Shown: piece by piece, positions 1 to 7,397 of the stretch
How positions within the stretch are numbered: the first letter of the stretch is position 1
Layout of the letters: each line of letters opens with the position of its first letter
Source of the DNA: JACRIK01 sp040753835
Lineage (GTDB): Bacteria > Planctomycetota > MHYJ01 > JACQXL01
Direction of reading: 5' to 3'
DNA length: 41,359 nucleotides
NCBI GenBank assembly: GCA_040753835.1
Contig: JBFMDM010000007.1
Location: 1-41,359, forward strand
The notes under the pieces: model-generated
Database searches by the model: none
The model's input: only the letters and a program-made list of their open reading frames with translations
Told to the model about the DNA's origin: nothing
Position numbers and translations under genes: made by a program

Positions 1-82
1 GGTACTTGCCCTCTGTTTTACAGAAGTTCGGGAGCATACCTAATTTTTTACTTGACCTATTCAATTCGGGGGACATACCGGA

Positions 83-721
83 TTATTTATTCACTTCGTG
101 GTCTCCCTGCCTGTTCCGTCCATAACGGGACGGCAGACAGGTGCGGTGTTCCCCGAATTCACTTCGGGGGTCTCTGCGGAGTTGTCTGCGAAGGCAATAT
201 AGTTTTTCGGTAAACCCGCCCTCCTTAAGGAAGGCGCTCTCCAAAGCCCGCAATTGCCTGTCAAGAAGATAGTTGGTCTGATGGATGATGCAGACCATTG
301 CGTTTGCCGCGACCTCAGGCGGGCTGTCCTCAATATAGGTCTTATAAGTCAGATACGACCTATCTTTCGCATAGCAGAGCGAGCGAATCTTCCTGGCGCG
401 CGGGTCGTCCTTGGTCCAGCGCGTCAGACATTTCTTACGCAGATAGTCCTGATAATCCTGCAGCAATTCTTCCAAACTTGCCCTGGCAACGCCCACCAGT
501 TTCAATTCGCTTTTCTTGGAGGTGCCTGAGGCCTGGCTACCCTCGGCGATATTTTGTTTGCCTGACCGCGCGGCCTGGACCATCTGGTCGTGCGTGCGTG
601 AGCGTTTGTCTATAAACCGCTCGCAAAATATGCCCGTCGCATCAAACACTATCTCGGCCATCTGATACGATTGCAGGTCGCGATAGCCGCCGTGCGGGGG
701 AATAAGGTTTTCATCGCTCAT
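83..721 (-). CDS. four-helix-bundle protein (23S rRNA intervening-sequence protein-like)
   Basis: The protein has about 212 residues. The core from LIPPHGGYRDLQSYQMAEIV through RSRTHDQMVQAARSGKQNIAEGS to the LLDRQLRALE helix matches the four-helix-bundle suffix/23S rRNA-IVP-like family, which is small, helical and of unknown biochemical role. I chose the start at 721 (MSDENLIPPHGG) over the in-frame ATG at 745 because family members usually begin just before LIPPHGGY; neither has a clear ribosome binding site. The last 30 or so residues, after GGFTEKLY, are low-complexity and basic, and are encoded by a hairpin repeat at 106-141 and a second short palindrome near 150-172. The original stop was therefore probably lost by repeat insertion. 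The gene lies 32 bp downstream of aspartate kinase on the same strand. The family call is fairly secure; the function is unknown. Confidence 0.75.
   Translation of the reverse strand: MSDENLIPPHGGYRDLQSYQMAEIVFDATGIFCERFIDKRSRTHDQMVQAARSGKQNIAEGSQASGTSKKSELKLVGVARASLEELLQDYQDYLRKKCLTRWTKDDPRARKIRSLCYAKDRSYLTYKTYIEDSPPEVAANAMVCIIHQTNYLLDRQLRALESAFLKEGGFTEKLYCLRRQLRRDPRSEFGEHRTCLPSRYGRNRQGDHEVNK
106..141. repeat. hairpin repeat, CCTGCCTGT/CGGCAGACAGG family
   Basis: The arms CCTGCCTG (106-113) and CAGACAGG (134-141) enclose inner pairing of CCGTCC with GGGACGG. The same outer arms recur in the FG-GAP gene at 3888-3917. The repeat encodes part of the C-terminal tail of the four-helix-bundle protein. 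Confidence 0.7.
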
Positions 722-753
722 ATATGTCTTATAGGCCCTATACAACCTATATG

Positions 754-2256
754 TTATCCAAAAAATTCTTTGTACAGCGTCCGGACGGTCTTTTTCAGGT
801 CCCTGCGGTGCACGATAAAGAATCCTGCCGCGGACGAGGCCCCGGCTGATATCATCTCAACATTGATTCGTTTTTTGGCCAGGGAGTTGAAGACCTTTGC
901 GGCCACGCCTTTTTCCCTGGTAATACCCTCGCCCACAAAGGCAATGAGCGACCGGTCCAGGACCTTTTCAAATCCGCTGACTAATTTCATTGCGCCTGCC
1001 TGCTGCAGGCAGGTGCGGCTCAGGAGCAAAAACGCCGCGTCAAAGTCCTCACGGCCGAAGACCAACCCGATGCCGGTCGGCGCCGAGAGGATGCTTTTGA
1101 TGTTGATGTTTGCGGAAAGAAGCCGGCCGGTAATCTCGCTGACCACCTCTGATTTATACCCGAATCCAGAGCCGTAGCCGTGCACCTTGATAAAACCAAT
1201 CTCCTTCTCGTAGGTGATACCCTTGATGGGAATGGAATGCGTAACGTGATAGTTGTGAATGACCGTGCCTTTGGCGCGCCGGTCAAAACCAACCCCGGCA
1301 CGCAGGGGCTGGGTAAACGTATTGCGAATTATTATCGGGATATTCTTCAGCAGGACCGGCTCAACGGTCCGGGGATGGAGGATGCCCGAGCCAAAGTAGG
1401 CCAGTTCAGCGGCCTCCTTATAAGACAGGTGTTTGATGAGCCGGGCCTGGGGAATAATCTCCGGGTCCGCGCTCATAAATCCGTCCACGTCCTTCCAGAG
1501 TTCCAGAACATCCGCATCCAAGGCATAGGCAATAACCGAGGCGCTGTAGTCGCTCCCGCCCCGTCCGAAGGTGGTGGTCCGTCCGTGCCTGTCGCATCCG
1601 AAATAGCCGGTAATGACCGGAACGATATTGCGCCTGACGAGAGGCAGGACAACCCGGCGCATATTCCGGCGCACCGCGGGCAGGACGGCCGAGGAACGTC
1701 CGAACAGGCCGTCGGTCAGGACGCCGATTTTATCCGCCTCAAGCGCCCGGCAATTTATGCCCAGGTTATTGAGCGCTCCGCTCTTGCCCGCTGTGGCTGG
1801 AACGCTCCGCTCCAGTGGATAAGTGCGGAGCGCCTCGGATGCGACAATCACCGAGAGCCGCTCGCCGAAACTGTTTATCAGGTCGCGCGAACGCTCGGTT
1901 ATCTCGTCTATGTAACGAAGCCCGTAAAGCAGGCGCTCCAGCCGGTTGCACTGGCCTTCAATCAACCGATAGGTTTCACCGGATAATGCTTGCCTGCCGA
2001 AGTCCTGACGTAGGCAGGCCTGCTTGAGATATTCCAGGTGTTCCAGTTTGAGTTTATTAACGAACGAACTTATCTGTTTTTCGCTGAAGTTCCGGCTGAG
2101 GATTCGGCCCAAAAAGTTGTTCAGTTCGTCCGTCACGCCGTTAAAGGCGGACAGGACTATGGCCTTGGGGCCTTTGGTCGCGGAGACCACCGAGGCAATT
2201 GCTTTGAGGGAATTGCCGTCCTTTAAACTGGCGCCGCCGAATTTTAATACTTTCAT
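754..2256 (-). CDS. lysC: aspartate kinase
   Basis: A 500-residue monofunctional aspartokinase. It phosphorylates L-aspartate with ATP, the first step towards lysine, threonine, methionine and diaminopimelate. The N-terminal KFGGASL (residues 5-11) and the TTTFGRGGSDYSA segment are the ATP/aspartate-binding motifs of the amino acid kinase fold. They are followed by the SADPEIIPQARLIKHLSY and FGSGILHPRT motifs, and the C-terminal third looks like tandem ACT domains, which suggests allosteric feedback. Two short peptides look inserted: CLRQDFGRQA at residues 81-90 and a CLQQAG segment near residue 415. Both coincide with GC-rich palindromes in the DNA. No lysine riboswitch-like structure is visible upstream. 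The enzyme call is secure; the symbol is given by family and the isoform is not resolved. Confidence 0.93.
   Translation of the reverse strand: MKVLKFGGASLKDGNSLKAIASVVSATKGPKAIVLSAFNGVTDELNNFLGRILSRNFSEKQISSFVNKLKLEHLEYLKQACLRQDFGRQALSGETYRLIEGQCNRLERLLYGLRYIDEITERSRDLINSFGERLSVIVASEALRTYPLERSVPATAGKSGALNNLGINCRALEADKIGVLTDGLFGRSSAVLPAVRRNMRRVVLPLVRRNIVPVITGYFGCDRHGRTTTFGRGGSDYSASVIAYALDADVLELWKDVDGFMSADPEIIPQARLIKHLSYKEAAELAYFGSGILHPRTVEPVLLKNIPIIIRNTFTQPLRAGVGFDRRAKGTVIHNYHVTHSIPIKGITYEKEIGFIKVHGYGSGFGYKSEVVSEITGRLLSANINIKSILSAPTGIGLVFGREDFDAAFLLLSRTCLQQAGAMKLVSGFEKVLDRSLIAFVGEGITREKGVAAKVFNSLAKKRINVEMISAGASSAAGFFIVHRRDLKKTVRTLYKEFFG
995..1013. repeat. 19-bp palindrome inside the aspartate kinase gene
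   Basis: CCTGCCTGC and GCAGGCAGG are perfect arms around a single central base. A near-identical 19-mer lies in ftsK at 10500-10518. The palindrome encodes CLQQAG between the two ACT regions. Confidence 0.8.
1992..2020. repeat. GC-rich inverted repeat inside the aspartate kinase gene
   Basis: The arms GCCTGCC (1992-1998) and GGCAGGC (2013-2019) flank a 14-bp loop. The repeat encodes the apparent insertion CLRQDFGRQA in the helical segment between the substrate-binding motifs, with the frame preserved. Confidence 0.7.
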
Positions 2257-2270
2257 AGCAATAAAATTGC

Positions 2271-2320
2271 AACCACAGATTTCACGGATTACACCGATTT
2301 TGATCGGTGAAATCTGCGGC
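2271..2320. repeat. left flanking ACCACAGATT-type palindrome of the GxxExxY gene
   Basis: AACCACAGATTTCACGGATT begins at 2271 and is followed by its imperfect inverse (GTGAAATCTGCGG), giving a self-complementary block of about 50 bp. It abuts the stop codon of the GxxExxY pseudogene. Related blocks lie at 2701-2756 and 6006-6093. Confidence 0.75.
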
Positions 2321-2321
2321 T

Positions 2322-2699
2322 TTAATTAACAAACCTCCTAAGACGTAATGATTCCTCGCTAAAATTAATAAGCAGTCCCGTCTTAAACCCGCTTGTTTTA
2401 AGGGCGTTTATAATTTGCGCCGCGTCTAGTGAAGTCAACGACTTCTCTGATTTTATTTCCAGGACAATATCCCCGAATATAATGAAGTCAGGCACGTAGA
2501 ACTTTTTTAATCTTTTATCCTTGTAGAATACCGGTAATTCCGGCTGAGGAACAAAAGGTATCTTTCTTTCCCCGAATTCAATTTCCAGGCATTCCTGATA
2601 AACCGCCTCAAGACGGCCTGGTCACATTATACGATGCGCCTCCATCGCCGCCCCAATAATTTTATGCGTCCTTTCATCCTTCATATCAATACCAATCAT
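2322..2699 (-). pseudogene. GxxExxY family PD-(D/E)XK nuclease-like gene, interrupted by one TGA
   Basis: Read on the minus strand from ATG at 2699, the frame gives MIGIDMKDERTHKIIGAAME..., then an in-frame TGA at codon 26 (2622-2624). It continues intact as PGRLEAVYQECLEIEF... to ...ESLRLRRFVN and stops with TAA at 2322. GRLEAVY fits the GxxExxY signature. VPDFIIFGDIVLEIKS fits the PD-x(n)-ExK active-site pattern of the PDDEXK superfamily. Relatives have Gly at the interrupted position (AHxxLGPG), so one G-to-T change in GGA explains the stop. No frameshift is seen. The gene is bracketed by palindromic repeats on both sides, which suggests a mobile unit. An internal restart could still give an N-terminally shortened protein. 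Confidence 0.8.
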
Positions 2700-2700
2700 A

Positions 2701-2756
2701 GATTCCACAGATAATACAGATTCTAATCTGCGAAATCTGTGTAATCTGTGGTTGCC
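2701..2756. repeat. right flanking ACCACAGATT-type palindrome of the GxxExxY gene
   Basis: This block runs from GATTCCACAGATAATACAG to AATCTGTGTAATCTGTGG and is self-complementary around 2723. It sits immediately upstream of the GxxExxY start codon. Its right end, read in reverse complement, resembles the left end of the block at 2271. Confidence 0.75.
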
Positions 2757-2844
2757 TTTTTACATTTTCCTATACTGAAAGTCAAGGATTTTATCAGCCA
2801 CAAATTTCTTGGCTATTATACAGATATAATATTATATATCCGGT

Positions 2845-4581
2845 ATGGTTTTTATGTTCAGAAAAAGGGTTATTATTCTTTGTGTCCTTTGTGTCTTTGT
2901 GGCGAGTCCTCTGGTTTTTGCCCAGCGGGGCGATTTGGACGATGAGACCCGGCCGGTCGGGTTGGAACGTTTCAATATAAAGGAAATCACCCTAACCGGG
3001 CATTCCGACTCCATTAATCTGATAGACCTTGACAACGACGGCGCCAGTGAGATTATCTACGCCTCCGGTGACACAATAAACATTGTGTCCCCGAACTCTT
3101 CCGCGCAACGGACAATAAAAATACCGGCCGGGGCGATGATGGTATGCATCGGCAATTACCTCCCGGACGCCGGTCCCGCAGGGACAAGCGCAGAAATCGC
3201 CTTTTATACCGCTGATAATGTCTTTTGCTATAAGTCCGCAGACAATCCCGCTGATAGGGACCGACACAAAGAGAATGGCGAAAACACCTACGACGAGGAG
3301 AAGATACCGCTGGTCTCCGAGCAATCAATATTTTTACCATCCGAAACCGATACAGGCGCCGTACCGCTGGTCAAGGAAGGCGAGGACATAGACAACGACG
3401 GCATAGACGATATAATCATCCCGACAAAAGACGGATATCTTATCTGCTGGGGACCGTATCAGGATGGCAAACCGGCCAGAAAACAGATTATCAACCAGCC
3501 GTCCGCCCAGTCAATCAGGACATCCGATTCGTCCTTTATCACCATCTCGTCATCACTGCCTCATCTCTCCCTGATAGACCTGAACGGGGACGGCCTGAAG
3601 GACGTTGTCCTGGGATTCTCCAATCGGACGATTTATTACTTCCAGAATAAGACAAACGGCTTTTTCCCGGAAAACCCGTCCGGCGAGTTCAGGATGGATT
3701 TCCTTTCACTGCCTTCCGTCCAGGGCGGCAGTAACGTCCTTCTTTATTCCAACCGGTTCGCGGACCTGAATGCGGACGGCATTATGGACCTGGTGATTGC
3801 CTCAACCACCGGCGATTTATCCGATATCGGCAATCTGGTCACGCGGTTCTTCGTCTTTCCTGGCAACCCCGTTAGAGGTAGGTCGTCCCTGCCTGTGCCG
3901 GAACCACGGCAGACAGGCCAAAGGGACGACCGTGCAAATGAAGGGCAACTCTCAAACTCCACTGAACATCCAAATAAAGATACATCTTCAGCCGTTAAAC
4001 CAAATACCTCTAACGGGGCGGGGGCTGTTTATTCCACGCCGCCGGCCCAGGTGATAAACCTCAAGGGCGTCTGTCCGCTCTGGGGCATTACCGAGATAAA
4101 CGGCGATAATTACCCGGACCTGTTCATCACCTCGTTCAAGATAACCCTGGCGTCAAATATAAAGAAGGCAATACTGAAATACATCCCCATTACCTACCAG
4201 GTGTATCTGAATAAATCCGGAAAGAATTTTCCACTCTCGCCTGATTATGCGCGCGATGTCAACTTCCCGGCCTCGGCCCTGGGAAAAGGCACCGGCTATT
4301 TCTCTCACATCTATTTCGGCTACGACTACAACAACGACAGCCGGACCGACCTCTTAACCATCTCAGGCCCGGAGAAGAAGAAGGGCGCGGTTACCATATA
4401 CTGCGGCCGGCAGAAGGACAAATTGACAAGACCGGACGGCGTGAGTTTTGAGAAGGACGAATTCCTGCTGTACCCGGCCAGAATACCGGACAAAGCCATA
4501 GTGTCCGACCTGAATAACGACCGGAAGAACGACATCATCCTGCAGTATAAATCCAAACTGACGATTCTGATTGCTAAATGA
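2845..4581 (+). CDS. secreted FG-GAP/VCBS repeat protein (seven-bladed propeller)
   Basis: A 578-residue exported protein. Residues 1-27 form a Sec signal peptide ending VFAQ; the alternative start at 2854 (MFRKRV) would give a tidier signal. Seven Asp/Asn-rich calcium-binding loops of the DxDxDGxxD type can be counted: DLDNDGASE, DIDNDGIDD, DLNGDGLKD, DLNADGIMD, EINGDNYPD, DYNNDSRTD and DLNNDRKND. They fit one seven-bladed integrin-alpha-like propeller, and such proteins usually act outside the cytoplasm in binding or adhesion. Between blades 4 and 5 there is a low-complexity linker of about 50 residues, encoded by an inverted-repeat element at 3867-4018. The hydrophobic signal core LCVLCVFVA is encoded by a CTTTGTGTC-type repeat. 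The ligand is unknown. The stop is TGA. Confidence 0.85.
   Translation: MVFMFRKRVIILCVLCVFVASPLVFAQRGDLDDETRPVGLERFNIKEITLTGHSDSINLIDLDNDGASEIIYASGDTINIVSPNSSAQRTIKIPAGAMMVCIGNYLPDAGPAGTSAEIAFYTADNVFCYKSADNPADRDRHKENGENTYDEEKIPLVSEQSIFLPSETDTGAVPLVKEGEDIDNDGIDDIIIPTKDGYLICWGPYQDGKPARKQIINQPSAQSIRTSDSSFITISSSLPHLSLIDLNGDGLKDVVLGFSNRTIYYFQNKTNGFFPENPSGEFRMDFLSLPSVQGGSNVLLYSNRFADLNADGIMDLVIASTTGDLSDIGNLVTRFFVFPGNPVRGRSSLPVPEPRQTGQRDDRANEGQLSNSTEHPNKDTSSAVKPNTSNGAGAVYSTPPAQVINLKGVCPLWGITEINGDNYPDLFITSFKITLASNIKKAILKYIPITYQVYLNKSGKNFPLSPDYARDVNFPASALGKGTGYFSHIYFGYDYNNDSRTDLLTISGPEKKKGAVTIYCGRQKDKLTRPDGVSFEKDEFLLYPARIPDKAIVSDLNNDRKNDIILQYKSKLTILIAK
2878..2902 (+). repeat. CTTTGTGTCCTTTGTG-type repeat forming a signal peptide core
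   Basis: Three CTTTGTG-like words occur in tandem. The same family occurs between uppP and the IscU-like gene (12165-12242) and, degraded, near 8930. Here it is translated as LCVLCVFVA, the hydrophobic core of the FG-GAP protein's signal peptide. Confidence 0.65.
3867..4018. repeat. CCCCGTTAGAGG-bounded inverted-repeat element inside the FG-GAP gene
   Basis: The ends CCCCGTTAGAGGTA (3867-3880) and TACCTCTAACGGGG (4005-4018) are perfect 14-bp inverted repeats. A second hairpin is nested inside (GTCGTCCC at 3882-3889 with GGGACGAC at 3923-3930). The element is fully open in the gene's frame and encodes a polar linker. Related elements with the same ends lie at 14769-14845 and 21040-21087. Confidence 0.85.
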
Positions 4582-4591
4582 AACCGCACTC

Positions 4592-4685
4592 TACGAATTA
4601 CGAATCTGCGAATTACGAATCCGAAGGAACCGCGAAGCGAATTCGTAATTAGAAAATTCATTATTCGTAGTGGTTCGTAGAATTT
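4592..4685. repeat. intergenic 'attacgaat' inverted-repeat block
   Basis: Repeated GAATTACGAAT and its inverse ATTCGTAATT/ATTCGTAG fill the gap between the FG-GAP gene and folC. Similar blocks lie at 11325-11385, 14224-14260 and 25785-25895. No promoter or small gene is evident. Confidence 0.65.
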
Positions 4686-6065
4686 ATGAAACTCAAATCA
4701 TATCCTGACGCTTACCGGTATTTATGCAAATTCACCGACTACGAAAGAATGACTAAAGTCCATTATGGCCAAACGACTTATAACCTCAAGAGGATGAAAT
4801 CACTCCTGGACGCGCTCGGCAATCCGCAGGACAATCTGCGCTGCATCCACATCACCGGGACCAAGGGCAAGGGCTCAACCGCAATGATGATTGCCCAAAT
4901 CCTGTCCTCGGCTGGCCTGCCCTGCCGTAGTCCCGGCGGGACGAAGGCGGGCTATCGCGTCGGGCTCTATACCTCGCCGCACCTGGTTGACCTGCGCGAA
5001 CGGATACAGGTCTGGCATAACGGCAAAGAGACGGTTATCTCCAAGAATGACTTTACAATACTAATGAACTATTTTGTATCTAAAACCAAACGCTCCACGC
5101 TCTACGCTCCACGCTCTTCACGTGACGCCCCCCCCACCTTCTTTGAGACGATGACCGCAATGGCATTCTTATATTTCACACGAGAGGGCGTGGACTTTGC
5201 GGTGATTGAGGTCGGCATGGGCGGCCGGCTTGACGCCACCAATCTCATCACGCCGATAGCCAGCGTCATCACCCGGATTGACCTTGACCATACGAATAAA
5301 TTGGGAAATACCATAAAAAAGATTGCCTCGGAGAAGGCGGGCATTATCAAGAAAGGCGTTCCGGTAATAACCTTCAGGCAGAATACGTCGGCTGATAAGG
5401 TCATCAGTCAAAAGGCAAGTGCCCAAAATGCGCCCCTTCACATCATAAAAATAGCGCCCGATAAGATTAACCTGCCGGGCAGGCACCAGCAGGAGAATTA
5501 CTCACTCGCCTGCGGCGTAGTCAAATTGCTTAACTCCCGTGGCTACACCGATATAAATACAGCAGGCATAAATAAGGCGTTAAAAGGACTGGCGCTACCG
5601 GCCCGACTGGAATTCGTAAGCCATAAACCTGATGTTATCCTGGACAGCGCGCACAATACGGTTTCTATAAAAACAACCGTAGAAACAGTCAAGCAAAGGA
5701 ACTACCGTAAAATCATTGTCATCCTTGCCCTTTCCAAAGATAAGGACGTAGAGAAGATTCTGGACATAATCATACCGGAAGTTGATATTGCCATACTGAC
5801 CAAGACCCCAAACCCGCGCCTTATGGAACCAAACGAGTTCCTGAAATACTTGCCCAGCCGTATGGATAAGACCATCTTATTGGAGCCGGATTATATTAAC
5901 GCTCTGAATATCGCCCGAAGATTGGCAACATCAGACGACTTAATCCTCATCACAGGGTCATTCTATCTTGCCGGAGAAATAAAGAAATTATTAAACACGA
6001 ATCGCAACCACAGATTTCACAGATTCCACAGACCCGCCTGCGCCGATGCTTCGGCGGGCAGGTAA
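4686..6065 (+). CDS. folC: bifunctional folylpolyglutamate synthase/dihydrofolate synthase
   Basis: A 459-residue Mur-ligase-fold enzyme that adds glutamate to dihydropteroate and to folates with ATP, in the cytoplasm. HITGTKGKGSTAMM is the P-loop, VGLYTSPHLVDLRERIQ and PPTFFETMTAMAF are FolC signatures, and EVGMGGRLDATN is followed by the ligase motif IASEKAGIIKKGVPVIT. PARLEFV and DSAHN belong to the C-terminal domain. Three segments look repeat-derived. LPCRSPGGTKA sits before GYRVGLYTSPHL (about residues 77-88, hairpin at 4930-4942). RSTLYAPRSSRDA (about 136-148) comes from CACGCTC-type tandem repeats. The C-terminal tail NRNHRFHRFHRPACADASAGR lies inside the palindromic element at 6006-6093. 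All keep the frame, so the enzyme is probably functional. Confidence 0.93.
   Translation: MKLKSYPDAYRYLCKFTDYERMTKVHYGQTTYNLKRMKSLLDALGNPQDNLRCIHITGTKGKGSTAMMIAQILSSAGLPCRSPGGTKAGYRVGLYTSPHLVDLRERIQVWHNGKETVISKNDFTILMNYFVSKTKRSTLYAPRSSRDAPPTFFETMTAMAFLYFTREGVDFAVIEVGMGGRLDATNLITPIASVITRIDLDHTNKLGNTIKKIASEKAGIIKKGVPVITFRQNTSADKVISQKASAQNAPLHIIKIAPDKINLPGRHQQENYSLACGVVKLLNSRGYTDINTAGINKALKGLALPARLEFVSHKPDVILDSAHNTVSIKTTVETVKQRNYRKIIVILALSKDKDVEKILDIIIPEVDIAILTKTPNPRLMEPNEFLKYLPSRMDKTILLEPDYINALNIARRLATSDDLILITGSFYLAGEIKKLLNTNRNHRFHRFHRPACADASAGR
4915..4952. repeat. GC-rich palindrome inside folC
   Basis: GTCCC and GGGAC (4930-4942) form the inner stem, and GCCTGCC-like and GGCGGGC-like outer arms surround it. 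The repeat encodes the peptide inserted just before the conserved YTSPHL motif. Confidence 0.6.
5089..5118 (+). repeat. 'ACGCTCC' short tandem repeat inside folC
   Basis: Roughly 10-bp units of CGCTCCA/CGCTCTA are repeated three to four times and translated as RSTLYAPRSS. The same repeat is inside the ROK kinase gene (24117-24150) and between pseudopilin genes (33511-33531). Confidence 0.65.
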
Positions 6066-6093
6066 GACGGATTCTAATCTGTGTAATCTGTGG
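6006..6093. repeat. solo ACCACAGATT element with a nested GC palindrome
   Basis: The left end AACCACAGATTTCACAGATT (6006-6025) and right end AATCTGTGTAATCTGTGG (6076-6093) are inverted. Between them is a GC-rich palindrome (CCCGCC at 6033, GGCGGG at 6053). The ends match the repeats that bracket the GxxExxY pseudogene, but no gene is inside. The folC stop codon lies within the element. Confidence 0.75.
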
Positions 6094-6137
6094 CTAAAAC
6101 TTGACCGCCAGCGGAATGTGATGTAAGATAGCAATCT

Positions 6138-7310
6138 ATGAATTTACGTACTATCCTGGAACGGCAGGAGAACAAATTGCTGGCGCCCTATGCGATGAGA
6201 GGCGCTGACTCGCTGGGCCGCAAATTCCCGGAGAAAGAACACCCCTACCGGACCGCCTTCCAGCGCGACCGCGACCGGATTATCCATTCCACGGCCTTCA
6301 GGCGCCTGGAATACAAGACCCAGGTATTTGTCAACCACGAAGGCGACCACTACCGGACCCGGCTGACCCATACCATAGAAGTAACCCAGATTGCCCGGAC
6401 CATCGGCCGGGCCCTCGGCTTAAACGAGGACCTGATAGAGACCGCGGCGCTGGCCCACGACCTCGGACACACGCCTTTCGGGCATGCGGGCGAAGAGACA
6501 CTGAACAACCTGATGAAGGACTGCGGCGGTTTTGAGCATAATTCACAGGGACTAAAAGTAGTGGAATTCCTGGAGCGGCGCTATCCGCAGTTCACCGGCC
6601 TGAATCTCTGTTATGAGGTCAGGGAATCGCTTATTAAACATTCCACGGCCTACGACAACGCCGAGATACCTGAGGAATACCATCCTGAATGGCAGGGACT
6701 GCTTGAGGCGCAGGTCGTGGCAATGGCCGATATGATTGCCTACGACAACCACGATTTGGACGACGGCATCCGGGCCGGGCTGATTAAGGAAGATACGCTG
6801 AAGAACTGCGCGCTCTGGCAAAAGGCGTCGGCCGGACACAAAAAGGCCCTGTCTCCGGCCGAGCAGGAGATGTTCCTGCGGCCGCAATCCATCATCTCGC
6901 TCATTAATATAGAAGTCAGCGATTTGGTGGAGAATACCTTGAAGTTGCTGAAGAAATATCATATAAAAAACGTCGTTGATATAAGAAAGCACGAGGGGAC
7001 AATTGTCCGGTTCTCCGATAAGATGGCCGGACAGGTCAGGGATTTGGAATCATTCTTATACGAGAACCTCTACAAGCACTACCGGGTGGAGCGGATGACC
7101 CAAAAAGCCAAGCGGTTCATAGAGGAACTGTTCAACGCCTACTTAACCGACCCGAAGCAACTGCCGCCGCGCTACCAGAAACTGGCAAAGGAAAACGGGG
7201 ATAACGAATCGTCCCTGCGCCGTTCTATCTGCGACTATATCGCGGGTATGACCGACCGCTATGCCCAGGAGGAATATAAGAAACTGTTTTATCCGTTTGA
7301 GAAAATATAG
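6138..7310 (+). CDS. dgt: dGTPase-like HD-domain deoxynucleotide triphosphohydrolase
   Basis: A 390-residue protein that hydrolyses dNTPs to deoxynucleoside and triphosphate, controlling nucleotide pools. FRRLEYKTQVFVNHEGDHYR is followed by the HD motif in RTRLTHTIEVTQIAR. AALAHDLGHTPFGHAGE carries the metal-binding HD pair, and MADMIAYDNHDLDDG is the distal Asp motif. Length and motif order match the type 2 dGTPase-like family (deoxyguanosinetriphosphate triphosphohydrolase-like protein). It follows folC after a repeat-filled gap of about 70 bp. Substrate preference between dGTP and other dNTPs cannot be told from sequence. Confidence 0.9.
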   Translation: MNLRTILERQENKLLAPYAMRGADSLGRKFPEKEHPYRTAFQRDRDRIIHSTAFRRLEYKTQVFVNHEGDHYRTRLTHTIEVTQIARTIGRALGLNEDLIETAALAHDLGHTPFGHAGEETLNNLMKDCGGFEHNSQGLKVVEFLERRYPQFTGLNLCYEVRESLIKHSTAYDNAEIPEEYHPEWQGLLEAQVVAMADMIAYDNHDLDDGIRAGLIKEDTLKNCALWQKASAGHKKALSPAEQEMFLRPQSIISLINIEVSDLVENTLKLLKKYHIKNVVDIRKHEGTIVRFSDKMAGQVRDLESFLYENLYKHYRVERMTQKAKRFIEELFNAYLTDPKQLPPRYQKLAKENGDNESSLRRSICDYIAGMTDRYAQEEYKKLFYPFEKI

Positions 7311-7312
7311 TT

Positions 7313-7390
7313 AATTATGAATTATAAATTATCATTTATTAATTTAATCATTCATTCATAACTCATAATTCATAATTAATAATTATAAGG
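7313..7390. repeat. AT-rich 'ATTCATAATT' repeat block with the downstream gene's ribosome binding site
   Basis: AATTATGAATTATAAATT and its inverse CATAATTCATAATT fill the gap between dgt and the PIN-TRAM gene. The same words are found in frame inside the ROK kinase gene (23679-23708). An AGGAG ribosome binding site follows at its right edge. Confidence 0.6.
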
Positions 7391-7397
7391 AGTTTAT

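Noticed and set aside
298..615. Plus-strand frames opposite the four-helix-bundle gene and similar frames opposite aspartate kinase, ftsK and porA
   Set aside because: They are antisense shadows of GC-rich real genes, without family motifs or ribosome binding sites.
2622..2624. UGA recoded as glycine (as in code 25 lineages)
   Set aside because: Other genes here end at TGA (FG-GAP gene, radA) and use TGG for Trp, so TGA is a stop.
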